Shown here in pieces: positions 11,666 to 19,022 of a stretch of DNA of 64,000 bases. Source of the stretch: Prostheceraeus crozeri (lineage: Eukaryota; Platyhelminthes; Polycladida; Euryleptidae); NCBI GenBank assembly GCA_907163375.1, contig CAJQUW010006370.1, positions 1 to 64,000 on the forward strand, written 5' to 3'. A program made the position numbers and the translations under genes. Within the stretch, counting starts at the first letter, position 1, and each line of letters begins with the position of its first letter. The notes under the pieces are model-generated. The model saw only the letters and a program-made list of their open reading frames with translations. It ran no database searches and was not told where the DNA came from.

Positions 11666-11791
11666 ATGTGCTTTGAGTGTCGTAGACGTGGTCTTATTAG
11701 ATACATTTTACTTCTTCGTTGCCATCATATCATTTGTGTATTTTGTCGTGAAAAGCATCGATGTAATTCTTCATTTTATAATATGTTATAG
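11666..11791 (+). CDS. Very small RING-like cysteine-rich protein
   Basis: A frame of 41 residues reads MCFECRRRG, then LRCHHIICVFC and EKHRC. The C-x2-C spacing followed by C-x-H-x3-C-x2-C is the core of a RING-type zinc finger, although the last zinc pair is poor. It follows the left-end gene by 34 bases. A similar arrangement, with a longer spacing, occurs in the 107-residue protein at 12875. The frame is open upstream to 11543, overlapping the previous gene, so it could also be an exon of a longer product. It could be a small ubiquitin-ligase-like or structural zinc protein; low certainty because of its size. Confidence 0.4.
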   Translation: MCFECRRRGLIRYILLLRCHHIICVFCREKHRCNSSFYNML

Positions 11792-11843
11792 AACGTTTCC
11801 TTAGATGTGTAAATTTCCGTTTTAGGCTTCTATCATCATTTTT

Positions 11844-12374
11844 ATGGATTGTGAGGGTGAACCTGTACAGGAGCTCAGTGCCATTGCTATGAACAATTGG
11901 ACATATCAGATTGTTAGTGTCTATCATCAACATGCCAACTGCGATCCCAATGTTGATCAATGGGCGAGAAAACACATTCATGGACTTAATCTGAAATATT
12001 TGCAAGACTATGGCTTTTCTTGTGAGAGTGCTCTTCTTATTGACTTTAAACGATGGTTAGCTGCTTTCAATGTTATACGCATCTTTTGTAATAATCCTGG
12101 TAAGGAGAGGAAAGTATTTCCCAATCTAATCATTGATGATATTTTGCTCCCACCTTGGGATAGTAGAGTGAATCAACATTATCATGAAGTCACAAAACGT
12201 TTTAAGGATTTGTGTGTTCCTATTTTGTCTGTTCGTTGTAGTAGCTACGTTCATAACCAATGCTTCTTTCCTCCTTACCTCAACACTGCCAAAGTCCTGT
12301 ATGGTTATCATTGCTCGCTGTATGATAGTTACCAGCTGTATCTATTTTATCTCTTTCAAACCATTGATTTATAA
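11844..12374 (+). CDS. Putative DEDD-type (RNase H-fold) exonuclease-like protein
   Basis: The 176-residue protein opens MDCEGEPVQELSAI, which looks like the exonuclease I motif (D-x-E followed by a hydrophobic strand and alternating residues). A middle segment ALLIDFKRWLAAF could supply the second acidic motif. The C-terminal YHCSLYDSYQLYLFY fits an H-x4-D motif III. Three motifs in the correct order over about 150 residues is the DnaQ-like DEDDh pattern. A DNA element could use this in repair or in processing of ends. The match rests on motifs only; no close homologue can be named. It is followed by a short gap and the gene at 12462. Confidence 0.4.
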   Translation: MDCEGEPVQELSAIAMNNWTYQIVSVYHQHANCDPNVDQWARKHIHGLNLKYLQDYGFSCESALLIDFKRWLAAFNVIRIFCNNPGKERKVFPNLIIDDILLPPWDSRVNQHYHEVTKRFKDLCVPILSVRCSSYVHNQCFFPPYLNTAKVLYGYHCSLYDSYQLYLFYLFQTIDL

Positions 12375-12461
12375 TGCATGCTTGTTACCATTATTCAATA
12401 AATGTTACTATGAGAAAAGTTGTTGTTTTCATGCAATGGATGGGTTAGATAAAGGGCGATC

Positions 12462-12872
12462 ATGTCTTTCTCAAACGACTGCGGAACATTACGTTTTCAT
12501 AGGCAAAGTTTAAAAGGAGCTGTTCAAGATTATGTGATAAAATTTCATAAAGATGAGACCGACATCGAAGCAGTGGTCGATGATGCTAGCACTCTATTTC
12601 TAGAGTTAATGAATACATTCTCTGATAGCATTATCATGGCGCGATTAGTTGCGAAAATTAAGTTTAGTCATTTTGGAAAGGAAGAGGTGGAAAGTCGCTC
12701 TTTCCATTTTGCTTCTTATTCAATGGAAGTGGTAGATCACCCCCAAGAATTTTTTAAAAGACATATGATAAAAATTGCTGAACGTCTTAACGCATTTAAC
12801 CATCATGGTAGCAGTCTAGTGATTGAAGCGATTTCAGATATTCACATTCAACTTTCCATAAAGAAAAATTGA
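12462..12872 (+). CDS. Small Polinton protein of unknown function
   Basis: A 136-residue protein with a mixed alpha/beta-looking sequence: VVDDASTLFLELMNTF, then ASYSMEVVDHPQEFFKRHMIKIAERLNAF, then SLVIEAISDIHIQLS. The order of a short helix, two strands, a helix and a final strand resembles a small conserved domain found in polymerase-associated proteins of animal Polinton-like elements, but I cannot name it with confidence. No cysteine clusters or membrane segments are visible. It ends 3 bases before the start of the next gene, so the two are probably expressed together. Confidence 0.45.
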   Translation: MSFSNDCGTLRFHRQSLKGAVQDYVIKFHKDETDIEAVVDDASTLFLELMNTFSDSIIMARLVAKIKFSHFGKEEVESRSFHFASYSMEVVDHPQEFFKRHMIKIAERLNAFNHHGSSLVIEAISDIHIQLSIKKN

Positions 12873-12874
12873 AA

Positions 12875-13198
12875 ATGCAGTGGTACTTGATTGTAGCACA
12901 ACTGGTTTTCGAGCTATGTCTGCTCACTCTCGAAGTATATTCCTTCTGTACATGCGTCTATTATTTAGAAAAGGCTAGCAAATTCATATCTTCAAAAAGA
13001 CTTGCTATAGACATCAGTAACGGTGAAACTATGTGTTGTGATGTATGTAAGCGAAAGGATGGAAATGAAAAGCGCATCTTCAAGAGATGTAAGCATGCTT
13101 TTTGTCAACGCTGTTTCATACGTAATTGCATTCAACTTTGCCAATGTTACCACTGTGATATTGCTCATTTCGAGTGTCACTTATGTCGCAATAGTTAG
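12875..13198 (+). CDS. Membrane-anchored RING-type zinc-finger protein
   Basis: Residues 1 to about 30 form a hydrophobic segment (YLIVAQLVFELCLLTLEVY), a signal anchor or transmembrane helix. The C-terminal half carries CCDVC, then RCKHAFCQRCF, then CQCYHC and CHLC, which is the C3HC4 RING order with an extra cysteine pair. RING fingers of this type usually recruit E2 ubiquitin-conjugating enzymes, so a membrane-bound ubiquitin ligase acting on host proteins is the simplest idea. Membrane-anchored RING proteins are used by several DNA viruses to remove host surface molecules; that role here is inference only. The methionine at 12875 is preferred because the frame upstream has no other ATG. 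Confidence 0.55.
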   Translation: MQWYLIVAQLVFELCLLTLEVYSFCTCVYYLEKASKFISSKRLAIDISNGETMCCDVCKRKDGNEKRIFKRCKHAFCQRCFIRNCIQLCQCYHCDIAHFECHLCRNS

Positions 13199-13249
13199 TA
13201 CCTATGCAAATGTGGTAAAGATAGGTTTTAGCAAAGACTAACACGGAAA

Positions 13250-13606
13250 ATGGCGAAACGTAAAATGACGAAACGTAAAAGTCAAAAGTTTTCTTCAGCC
13301 ATTCAAGCTCTCCGACGAATGAAAGCAAATCAGCGATACAATGCTATACGACATGCTAACGATAAATTCATTTGTGAAATTATTTCTCATGTGAGGAAGT
13401 TGAGGACGAAGAAATTAGCACCAAAACAACGAAAGTTACTTAAGCGATATGCTACAAAATTGCGTTTCATCTCCAATCCTAAAGTCGCCCTTCAAAGAAA
13501 GAGGAAAACTCTAACACAAAAGGGTGGTTTCCTTTCAGCAATACTTCCAATGATAGCTCCTGCCGTGGGCAACCTATTGGGAAATATCTTTGGCTCTAAG
13601 CGTTAA
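13250..13606 (+). CDS. Basic virion-type protein with hydrophobic C-terminal segment
   Basis: This 118-residue protein begins MAKRKMTKRKSQK and is strongly basic over its first 80 residues. It then carries KGGFLSAILPMIAPAVGNLLGNIFGSKR-like text (shown here only in part: GGFLSAILPMIAPAVGNLLG), a glycine-flanked amphipathic segment. Polintons and related adeno-like viruses encode small basic core proteins and membrane-active peptides that are released by the viral protease at GG-containing sites; the KGGF junction would fit. It sits directly before the packaging ATPase in the structural gene block. The role as a virion core or membrane-lytic protein is an inference from composition and position. 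Confidence 0.55.
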   Translation: MAKRKMTKRKSQKFSSAIQALRRMKANQRYNAIRHANDKFICEIISHVRKLRTKKLAPKQRKLLKRYATKLRFISNPKVALQRKRKTLTQKGGFLSAILPMIAPAVGNLLGNIFGSKR

Positions 13607-13637
13607 TTATGCAAATGTTGAGTCTCAAAGTAATAAA

Positions 13638-14255
13638 ATGGATTTCAGACTTCAATGTGATAAAGTTCTGACTGTATCAGGTCCATCTCATGCAGGTAAA
13701 ACTGTTTTCACGCTGAATTTATTGGATAAAAGAAGGGAGTTGTTTAAGGAACCTATCAATCGAGTGATTTGGTGTTATGGTATTTATCAACCGTCGCTGT
13801 TTCAGGAATTGCAAAGTCGCAACTTTATTCGACATGAAGGAATTATTCCAGTGGATAAACTTCAGTCTAATGATGTTGTTGTATTGGATGATTTATTAAA
13901 AGAAAGTAAGAATTCAAAAGATGTTACAGATATGTTTACTCGCGCAGCACACCATAAAAGGTGCTTTATCATCTATATTACACAAAATTTGTTTCCTGAT
14001 GGAAAAGAAGCTCGTACACGAAACCTGAATACACACTATTATGCTATTTTCAAGAATCCGCGAGATAAAAGTCAATTTGAAATTTTAGCGCGACAAGTTG
14101 CACCCAGAGGATCAAAAGCCTTAATTGAAATTTTTCAAGCAGCTACTGAAAAACCATACGGTTACTTATTCATTGACTTTACGCAAGAGTGTCCGGAAGA
14201 ATTTAGATTTCGAAGTGATATTTTGAAAACTCCCATGATTATCTACAAACTATGA
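13638..14255 (+). CDS. FtsK/HerA-type genome packaging ATPase
   Basis: The 205-residue protein has Walker A GPSHAGKT near residues 17-24 and Walker B VVVLDDL near residues 80-86. ITQNLFPDG follows, where HerA-family packaging ATPases place their sensor residue. This is the packaging ATPase of Polintons, which pumps the genome into capsids. Size and motif spacing match the family. The first ATG in frame is at 13638; the upstream open frame overlaps the previous gene and lacks an ATG. The stop codon overlaps the ATG of the next gene by 4 bases (ATGA), indicating coordinated expression. Confidence 0.9.
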   Translation: MDFRLQCDKVLTVSGPSHAGKTVFTLNLLDKRRELFKEPINRVIWCYGIYQPSLFQELQSRNFIRHEGIIPVDKLQSNDVVVLDDLLKESKNSKDVTDMFTRAAHHKRCFIIYITQNLFPDGKEARTRNLNTHYYAIFKNPRDKSQFEILARQVAPRGSKALIEIFQAATEKPYGYLFIDFTQECPEEFRFRSDILKTPMIIYKL

Positions 14256-14944
14256 GTTCTTATTCTCGCATGATTGTTATTCCTCAGGATGAATATGTAC
14301 AATTGACTGCCATGCAGCAAGTAAAGCAACCTCTTGCAAATCAAATGTATAGGAAAGAAATAGATTATCAGCAAAATGTTCACATCAAAGATCCACATCG
14401 TGCTGTATTATTACAATCGGAAACTGTTGAGCAATTGAAAAACTTGAAGAATAAGATGCGTGACTCTGTATCGACTGCTACACCTTTAGCATCTCGCGCA
14501 CATGCCATATCTCTTTTCAATAGTATTGAGCCCCATCTCAATGTAAATGATAGAGGAGAAATCATTACAGATGAAAATAAAGTGATTGATGCTTCACGTT
14601 ATGAAGACTTGATTCAGTATGCGACACGTAGAAAGCGCCGTCAGGGCTATGTTCCACCTGGTTGGTCATACTTTCTTAAACTATTGAAAAAGCATAATGT
14701 GCCAAAATTTGCTTTGAATAATGAGACATTGAAAGAACTTGATTCAACAGTGGCTACTACTCCAATGCTTCAGACGATGAAAATGCCAACAAATTGGTTT
14801 AAGGCGTCACCTGCTACATCCCCTCCCACACTCACTAAGCAAACAAGAGGAAGAACTCGACGTAGATCTACATCGCCACTAAAACTGGTAAAAGGAAAAC
14901 GTAAAACAGCTCCTCCCAGGAAATACATGTTCTCAGATTATTAA
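14252..14944 (+). CDS. Conserved Polinton protein of unknown function
   Basis: A 230-residue protein that overlaps the ATPase gene by 4 bases. It starts with a short strand-rich part (MIVIPQDEYVQL), has helical, glutamine-rich stretches (QLKNLKNKMRDS), and a middle block IDASRYEDLIQYATRRKR. A short basic, proline- and threonine-rich tail follows (RGRTRRRSTSPLKLVKGKRK). Genes in this place, between ATPase and integrase, are common in animal Polintons. The tail suggests DNA or capsid-interior contact. I do not recognise a named domain. Confidence 0.6.
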   Translation: MSSYSRMIVIPQDEYVQLTAMQQVKQPLANQMYRKEIDYQQNVHIKDPHRAVLLQSETVEQLKNLKNKMRDSVSTATPLASRAHAISLFNSIEPHLNVNDRGEIITDENKVIDASRYEDLIQYATRRKRRQGYVPPGWSYFLKLLKKHNVPKFALNNETLKELDSTVATTPMLQTMKMPTNWFKASPATSPPTLTKQTRGRTRRRSTSPLKLVKGKRKTAPPRKYMFSDY

Positions 14945-14945
14945 T

Positions 14946-15161
14946 ATGAAGCAGATGTGTTGCTTGCCATGTAATGAGCCGCCAGAGGTGAATGTCGTTG
15001 TCACTTGCACTTGCTGCGCCAGCTCTCATAATGAAACCCCTAAGCAATGTGAACACGATCGCAAAACCGCTAAAGCTAAATGCTGCAGTTGTTGTAAATG
15101 TAGAAAGGCAAGAAAACAAAAAGATGAGAAGGAGGAAAAAGAGTCAGTCGTCATCGACTGA
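14946..15161 (+). CDS. Small cysteine-rich protein overlapping the integrase start
   Basis: 71 residues with 14 cysteines in CC, CxC and CxxC clusters (MCCLPCN, CTCCASSH, CCSCCKCRKARK), then a charged lysine/glutamate tail. It begins 2 bases after the previous stop codon and overlaps the start of the integrase gene in another frame by 38 bases. The cysteine pattern could bind zinc or form disulfides. The overlap, the ATG close after a stop and the dense cysteines make it a plausible small gene, but an alternative is that the same bases only code the region upstream of the integrase. Confidence 0.4.
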   Translation: MKQMCCLPCNEPPEVNVVVTCTCCASSHNETPKQCEHDRKTAKAKCCSCCKCRKARKQKDEKEEKESVVID

Positions 15162-16212
15162 ACGTTTGAAGTCAATCTATTATGATGTAAAACATCCGGC
15201 AGGATTTGCATCTATCAAGAAATTATCAAAAGCGAGTGGTCTTCCACAATCACAAGTGAAACGATGGTTAAAGGGTCAGGCTACCTATACACTCCACAAA
15301 CAAGCGAAAAAGAAGTACCGCACCCGCCATTATATTGTTCATGACATCGATGAACAGTGGCAAGCAGATTTGTGCGATGTTGCCTCCATTTCAAAACATA
15401 ACTCGGGCAATAATTTTATTTTAACCGTCATTGATATTTTCTCGCGTTATGCGTGGGCTCAACCTTTAAAAACTAAAGAAGGGAAAGGAGTAGCAAAAGC
15501 ATTCCAAACAATTTTTCGAGAAGGTCGCATTCCAAAAAGAATTCAGAGTGATCAAGGAAAAGAGTTTGAAAATCAGCATGTGACAAGATTATTTGAGAGG
15601 CATGACATTGAGTTGTTTAGTGTAAAGAGCGCTTATAAAGCTGCACTCGTTGAACGTTTTAATCGCACATTAAAAAATCGTTTGTGGCGACATTTTACTG
15701 CCAACTTGACACAAAATTGGACAAAGGTTCTACAAGATACACTCCATGCCTACAATCACTCTATCCATCGTTCTATTGGACTCAGACCAGTAGATGTAAA
15801 TGCTAACAATGTAGATAAAGTGCGCGAATCATTCCAACGTAAACGCACTCATGTGAAAAGTGATGTGAAAATTGGCGATAAAGTTCGTATCTCAAAAGTG
15901 AAAAGTGTTTTTGCTAAAGGGTACCTCCCGAATTGGACAGAGGAGGTATTTACAGTATCAAGGATTAATCAAAAAGACTCTCCGACCACCTACAAGTTGA
16001 AAGATTACGATAATGAAGAAATTGAGGGTAGCTTTTACCGCGATGAGATTGAGGTAGTCACTGAAAGTGAAACATATTTGGTAGAGAAAATCATTCGATG
16101 TAAAAAACGGCAAGGTGAAGAATGGTGTCTTGTTAAATGGACTGGTTATCCTTCAAGTATGAACTCTTGGATGCGTCGTGCCGACATCTTTCATCTAAGT
16201 GATCGACAGTGA
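15124..16212 (+). CDS. Polinton integrase (retroviral type) with chromodomain
   Basis: The protein of about 362 residues starts at the methionine in MRRRKKSQ (15124). It has an N-terminal helical region (KLSKASGLPQSQVKRWLKG), then the DDE core: D in QWQADLCD, D in IQSDQGKEF and E in ALVERFNRTLK, the spacing of retroviral-type integrases. A further SH3-like part precedes a C-terminal chromodomain: ETYLVEKIIRCKKR, then EWCLVKWTGYPSSMNSW. Integrase joins the element's ends to host DNA. The chromodomain is expected to bind methylated histone tails and so steer insertion towards certain chromatin. Chromodomain-bearing integrases are also typical of chromoviral LTR elements. Confidence 0.92.
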   Translation: MRRRKKSQSSSTERLKSIYYDVKHPAGFASIKKLSKASGLPQSQVKRWLKGQATYTLHKQAKKKYRTRHYIVHDIDEQWQADLCDVASISKHNSGNNFILTVIDIFSRYAWAQPLKTKEGKGVAKAFQTIFREGRIPKRIQSDQGKEFENQHVTRLFERHDIELFSVKSAYKAALVERFNRTLKNRLWRHFTANLTQNWTKVLQDTLHAYNHSIHRSIGLRPVDVNANNVDKVRESFQRKRTHVKSDVKIGDKVRISKVKSVFAKGYLPNWTEEVFTVSRINQKDSPTTYKLKDYDNEEIEGSFYRDEIEVVTESETYLVEKIIRCKKRQGEEWCLVKWTGYPSSMNSWMRRADIFHLSDRQ

Positions 16213-16253
16213 TTCATGCAAAGTTGTAACTAACAATGTTTAGGGTTTGAGCT

Positions 16254-16709
16254 ATGAATCCAACTGCCTCATTTTATTCACGACCCTCCTACGTAAGTGG
16301 TGGAGGACAAATTTACATCGGTGCTCGCCGCCAACGTGGAGGTAGCATACTTGGTGCACTGAAATCTGTTGTAGCACCTCTCATATCCAATGTCGGTAGA
16401 TCTTTAAAACGAAATGTTTTAAGTAATGCCGTTGGCTTTGCTGGTGATGTTGCTAGTGATCTTTCCAGAGGTAGAAGTTTCAAGAGCAGTTTGTTGAATC
16501 GTGGGAAGGAACGCGGTTTAAAAACATTGAAGCAGACCATTGCTGGTGTTACTCAAGGAAAGAAATCACCTAAACGAATGAGAAAAGGAAGGAGGAAACA
16601 TCGCGGAGCTGGTAAGGTGCAATCTTCAGTCAAAAGGCATTCACGCAAACGTCGCAGAGGCTCTAATCATTCATCAGGCGCTAAACGACGACGCTGCTAT
16701 AACTTCTAA
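16254..16709 (+). CDS. Basic virion core-type protein (adenoviral pX/pVI-like position)
   Basis: This 151-residue protein starts with a short leader rich in glycine and tyrosine, then RRQRGGSILGALKSVVAP, where the RGG-S junction resembles a cleavage site for adenain-type proteases, followed by an amphipathic helix. The C-terminal half is very basic (KKSPKRMRKGRRKHRGAG, KRHSRKRRRG). Such proteins are found directly before the major capsid gene in Polintons and adintoviruses and are thought to be processed, DNA-condensing or membrane-active virion components. It lies 2 bases before the capsid gene. The role is inferred from sequence character and gene order. Confidence 0.6.
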   Translation: MNPTASFYSRPSYVSGGGQIYIGARRQRGGSILGALKSVVAPLISNVGRSLKRNVLSNAVGFAGDVASDLSRGRSFKSSLLNRGKERGLKTLKQTIAGVTQGKKSPKRMRKGRRKHRGAGKVQSSVKRHSRKRRRGSNHSSGAKRRRCYNF

Positions 16710-16711
16710 TC

Positions 16712-17989
16712 ATGGAGTGTAAAACTTCCGGTTTTTGTTTGTTCGATCAACAAGCCATACAGACAGATATTCTTAGTTCAAGTATTGTAGATTATCATCC
16801 TCGAACAGCTGAGAATGCTGGCCCCATTGAATTTGTTATTCCTGGTGGTAGTGATGACTACATAGATTTGAGTTATGCGATGCTTGATTTGAGGTTTAGA
16901 ATTCAGCAAGCAGATGGAACTGCTATTGACGATGCACATAAAGTTGGACTGAACAATTTACCATTGACTACATTACTTCGCGATGTTTCTCTAACGATTG
17001 GAGAGCAGCAGGTGGAAGGTGGTCAAAGCGATTATCCCTATAAATCATATTTCACTCATGTATCGCAGTTTCATCCAGCAGCACAAAAAAGTCATATGGA
17101 AGCCATGGGATGGTACAGAGATGAAGCAGGAAAATTTGATGTTGAAACAAACAGTGGCTTTGTAAAGCGATCTGCTATGATTAAAGATAGTAGAGTATGT
17201 CAGCTATATGGTCCGCTGAATTTAGACTTCTTTAGACAGTCAAAGTTTTTACTCTGTAATACCAGCATGCGACTCAAGCTGACATTGAATAAGCCTGAAT
17301 TTGCGCTGAATGCATTTGCTAAAGTTGACAATTTTAGAATTCATGTGGAAGATATTGCACTTTACATTCGTCGAGTAGTACCGAATCCAAGTGTCATTAG
17401 AGGGCATGCTGAAGGTCTTAACCGCCAAAATGCCATTTACCCCGTTCAGCATACAAAGCTTCTCACCTTTACAATTCCGAAAGATCAAAAGAGTTTCATG
17501 AAAGATGGCCTCTTTCCATCGGAAGCACCGAAGCTCCTCATGGTGGCAATGGTTGAAAATGATGCATTTAATGGTAATATAAAGAAGAATCCTTTCAATT
17601 TTAAACACAATCAGTTAAGTGAAATTGCTTTACGTGTTAATGGTGTGAGTCATCCTGGTCCACCCTACAAACCAGATTTTGCTTCGGATCAATTTATGCG
17701 CAGCTATGTTGATTTTATGGATGTCTTTGGCTTTTACAATACGGATGATACCAACGGACTGACTATGAAAGAGTTTAAGAGTGGATATACTATTTATGCA
17801 TTTGATTTGACTGCTGACAGCGATATTAGTGCACCCTATCGTCAAGCGAACGTGCCTCATAATATTCGTTTGGATTTGACGTTCAAAAGAACACTACCTG
17901 AGACGATCAATGTATTAATTTATGCAGTCTTCGATTCAAATATTGAAATTACAAAGTATCGTGACGTGATTCTTCAGTATAATCGTTAA
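16712..17989 (+). CDS. Polinton major capsid protein (double jelly-roll)
   Basis: The 425-residue protein has the family's recognisable pattern: an N-terminal FVIPGGSDDYIDLSY stretch, LLRDVSLTIGEQQVEGG, YPYKSYFTHVSQF, a middle LKLTLNK segment and a C-terminal IYAFDLTADSD and TFKRTLPETINVLIYAVF. These blocks are shared with the Polinton capsid proteins annotated in animals as F54H12.2-like, which fold as a double jelly-roll trimer. It forms the hexon-like shell of the predicted virion. Its stop codon overlaps the ATG of the protease gene (TAATG), so the two are read in close succession. Confidence 0.9.
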   Translation: MECKTSGFCLFDQQAIQTDILSSSIVDYHPRTAENAGPIEFVIPGGSDDYIDLSYAMLDLRFRIQQADGTAIDDAHKVGLNNLPLTTLLRDVSLTIGEQQVEGGQSDYPYKSYFTHVSQFHPAAQKSHMEAMGWYRDEAGKFDVETNSGFVKRSAMIKDSRVCQLYGPLNLDFFRQSKFLLCNTSMRLKLTLNKPEFALNAFAKVDNFRIHVEDIALYIRRVVPNPSVIRGHAEGLNRQNAIYPVQHTKLLTFTIPKDQKSFMKDGLFPSEAPKLLMVAMVENDAFNGNIKKNPFNFKHNQLSEIALRVNGVSHPGPPYKPDFASDQFMRSYVDFMDVFGFYNTDDTNGLTMKEFKSGYTIYAFDLTADSDISAPYRQANVPHNIRLDLTFKRTLPETINVLIYAVFDSNIEITKYRDVILQYNR

Positions 17990-18450
17990 TGAGTTGGTTG
18001 ACTGCTGACGATATTAAGACTAAAGTGCAGCATAATGCAGACGAAGCGACGTTGAAAGCTTTCGATAATGTCTATTCACTCGATACCTTACCACCTGCAG
18101 TAAATCACTATCCCATCTTTATTGTGCTAAACACTCATTCACAGAATTTAGGCGGTGAGCATTGGAAAGCGATCTTTATTGGAGAAGACCGACGTGGTGA
18201 ACTATTTGACTCTCTTGCTCAACCTCCAAATATACCAACACAGCAGTGGTTGAGAAAACATACGCGTCAATATCAGCGAAATGAACGCATACTACAACAT
18301 CCACTTTCATCAACGTGTGGTGCTTTTGTACTGTACTTCATCTTAAAACGTTTACATGTATCTCGATTTGCATCTATTATTCAAAACTTTTCATGTAATC
18401 CATCCTCTAATGAAAAAATGATTTGTAAGTTCTATCATGATTTGAAATAA
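17989..18450 (+). CDS. Adenain-type cysteine protease
   Basis: 153 residues with the order of the Ulp1/adenain fold: H in GGEHWKAIF, an acidic residue in GELFDSLAQPP, and C in the LSSTCGAFVLYF block. These are the catalytic His, Asp and Cys. Adenain-like proteases cleave virion precursor proteins at G-rich sites, fitting the GG junctions in the two basic virion proteins of this element. The length is that of a compact viral protease. The gene overlaps the capsid gene by one base at its start and converges on the minus-strand TBP-like gene, with 26 bases between the two stop codons. Confidence 0.85.
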   Translation: MSWLTADDIKTKVQHNADEATLKAFDNVYSLDTLPPAVNHYPIFIVLNTHSQNLGGEHWKAIFIGEDRRGELFDSLAQPPNIPTQQWLRKHTRQYQRNERILQHPLSSTCGAFVLYFILKRLHVSRFASIIQNFSCNPSSNEKMICKFYHDLK

Positions 18451-18476
18451 AAACATCATGTTGGAAAAATTGTTTT

Positions 18477-19022
18477 TTATTTTACAATCCGCTGGGTACG
18501 TACATACTCAATGAGATAGTCTAGGATCATATTTGCTTGTTCATGAGATTTTAGTCCAGTAATGATCACTTTACTATTATGAAAGATTGCCACATGCACA
18601 GGCAACCAACAACTAATGAGAGCTGCAGGAAAAAGTTCGGGTTCATAACACAAACTGTAACTGCTGGTACGAATCTTCAAAAATGATAGACTGTCACTCA
18701 ATTGAGTAGAGATCACCATATTGTCCACAGTCAGATTCGACATCACACACCTCTCCCTCTTCCATATCCGACGTAGTAGTCTTTGTAGCTCTAAGCGCAT
18801 TGACTGCGCCGATGAATGAGAAAGGGCGCCGAGAATCTGTACAGTCCCATTTGGGAAGAGTTGAAGATTCCGTGAATTGTTCATCTTCACCACTAACATT
18901 TGAGGACGGCCCGGGTAATACTTGCTGTTTGGAAGCTGTTGGCGTAATGTTGTGAGATCGATTTTGGTGTAGAGTCTGAAGCGACGGAGAATGTTGACGA
19001 TGGTGTAGCGATGGCGCTTCAT
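18477..19022 (-). CDS. TATA-binding-protein (TBP)-like protein
   Basis: The frame from the methionine at 19022 gives about 181 residues, the length of an archaeal-type TBP core. It shows two similar halves, as TBP does. Half one: YTIVNILRRFRLYTKIDL, then NSKYYPGR, then LQLFPNGTVQILGA and a helix of about 20 residues. Half two: LTVDNMVISTQLSDSLSF, then YEPELFPAAL, then VAIFHNSKVIITGLKSHE and a helix. The YEPELFP signature and the F-x-(S/N)-(G/S)-K-V-x-x-T/L-G strands are the classical TBP saddle. An upstream start at 19166 is possible but adds residues with no TBP similarity. The predicted role is to bind TATA boxes at the element's own promoters. I do not know TBP as a standard Polinton gene. 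Overlaps the 3' part of the neighbouring gene in another frame. Confidence 0.85.
   Translation of the reverse strand: MKRHRYTIVNILRRFRLYTKIDLTTLRQQLPNSKYYPGRPQMLVVKMNNSRNLQLFPNGTVQILGALSHSSAQSMRLELQRLLRRIWKRERCVMSNLTVDNMVISTQLSDSLSFLKIRTSSYSLCYEPELFPAALISCWLPVHVAIFHNSKVIITGLKSHEQANMILDYLIEYVRTQRIVK

Noticed and set aside
17249-17608. A 119-residue minus-strand frame
   Set aside because: It is the antisense shadow of the major capsid gene.
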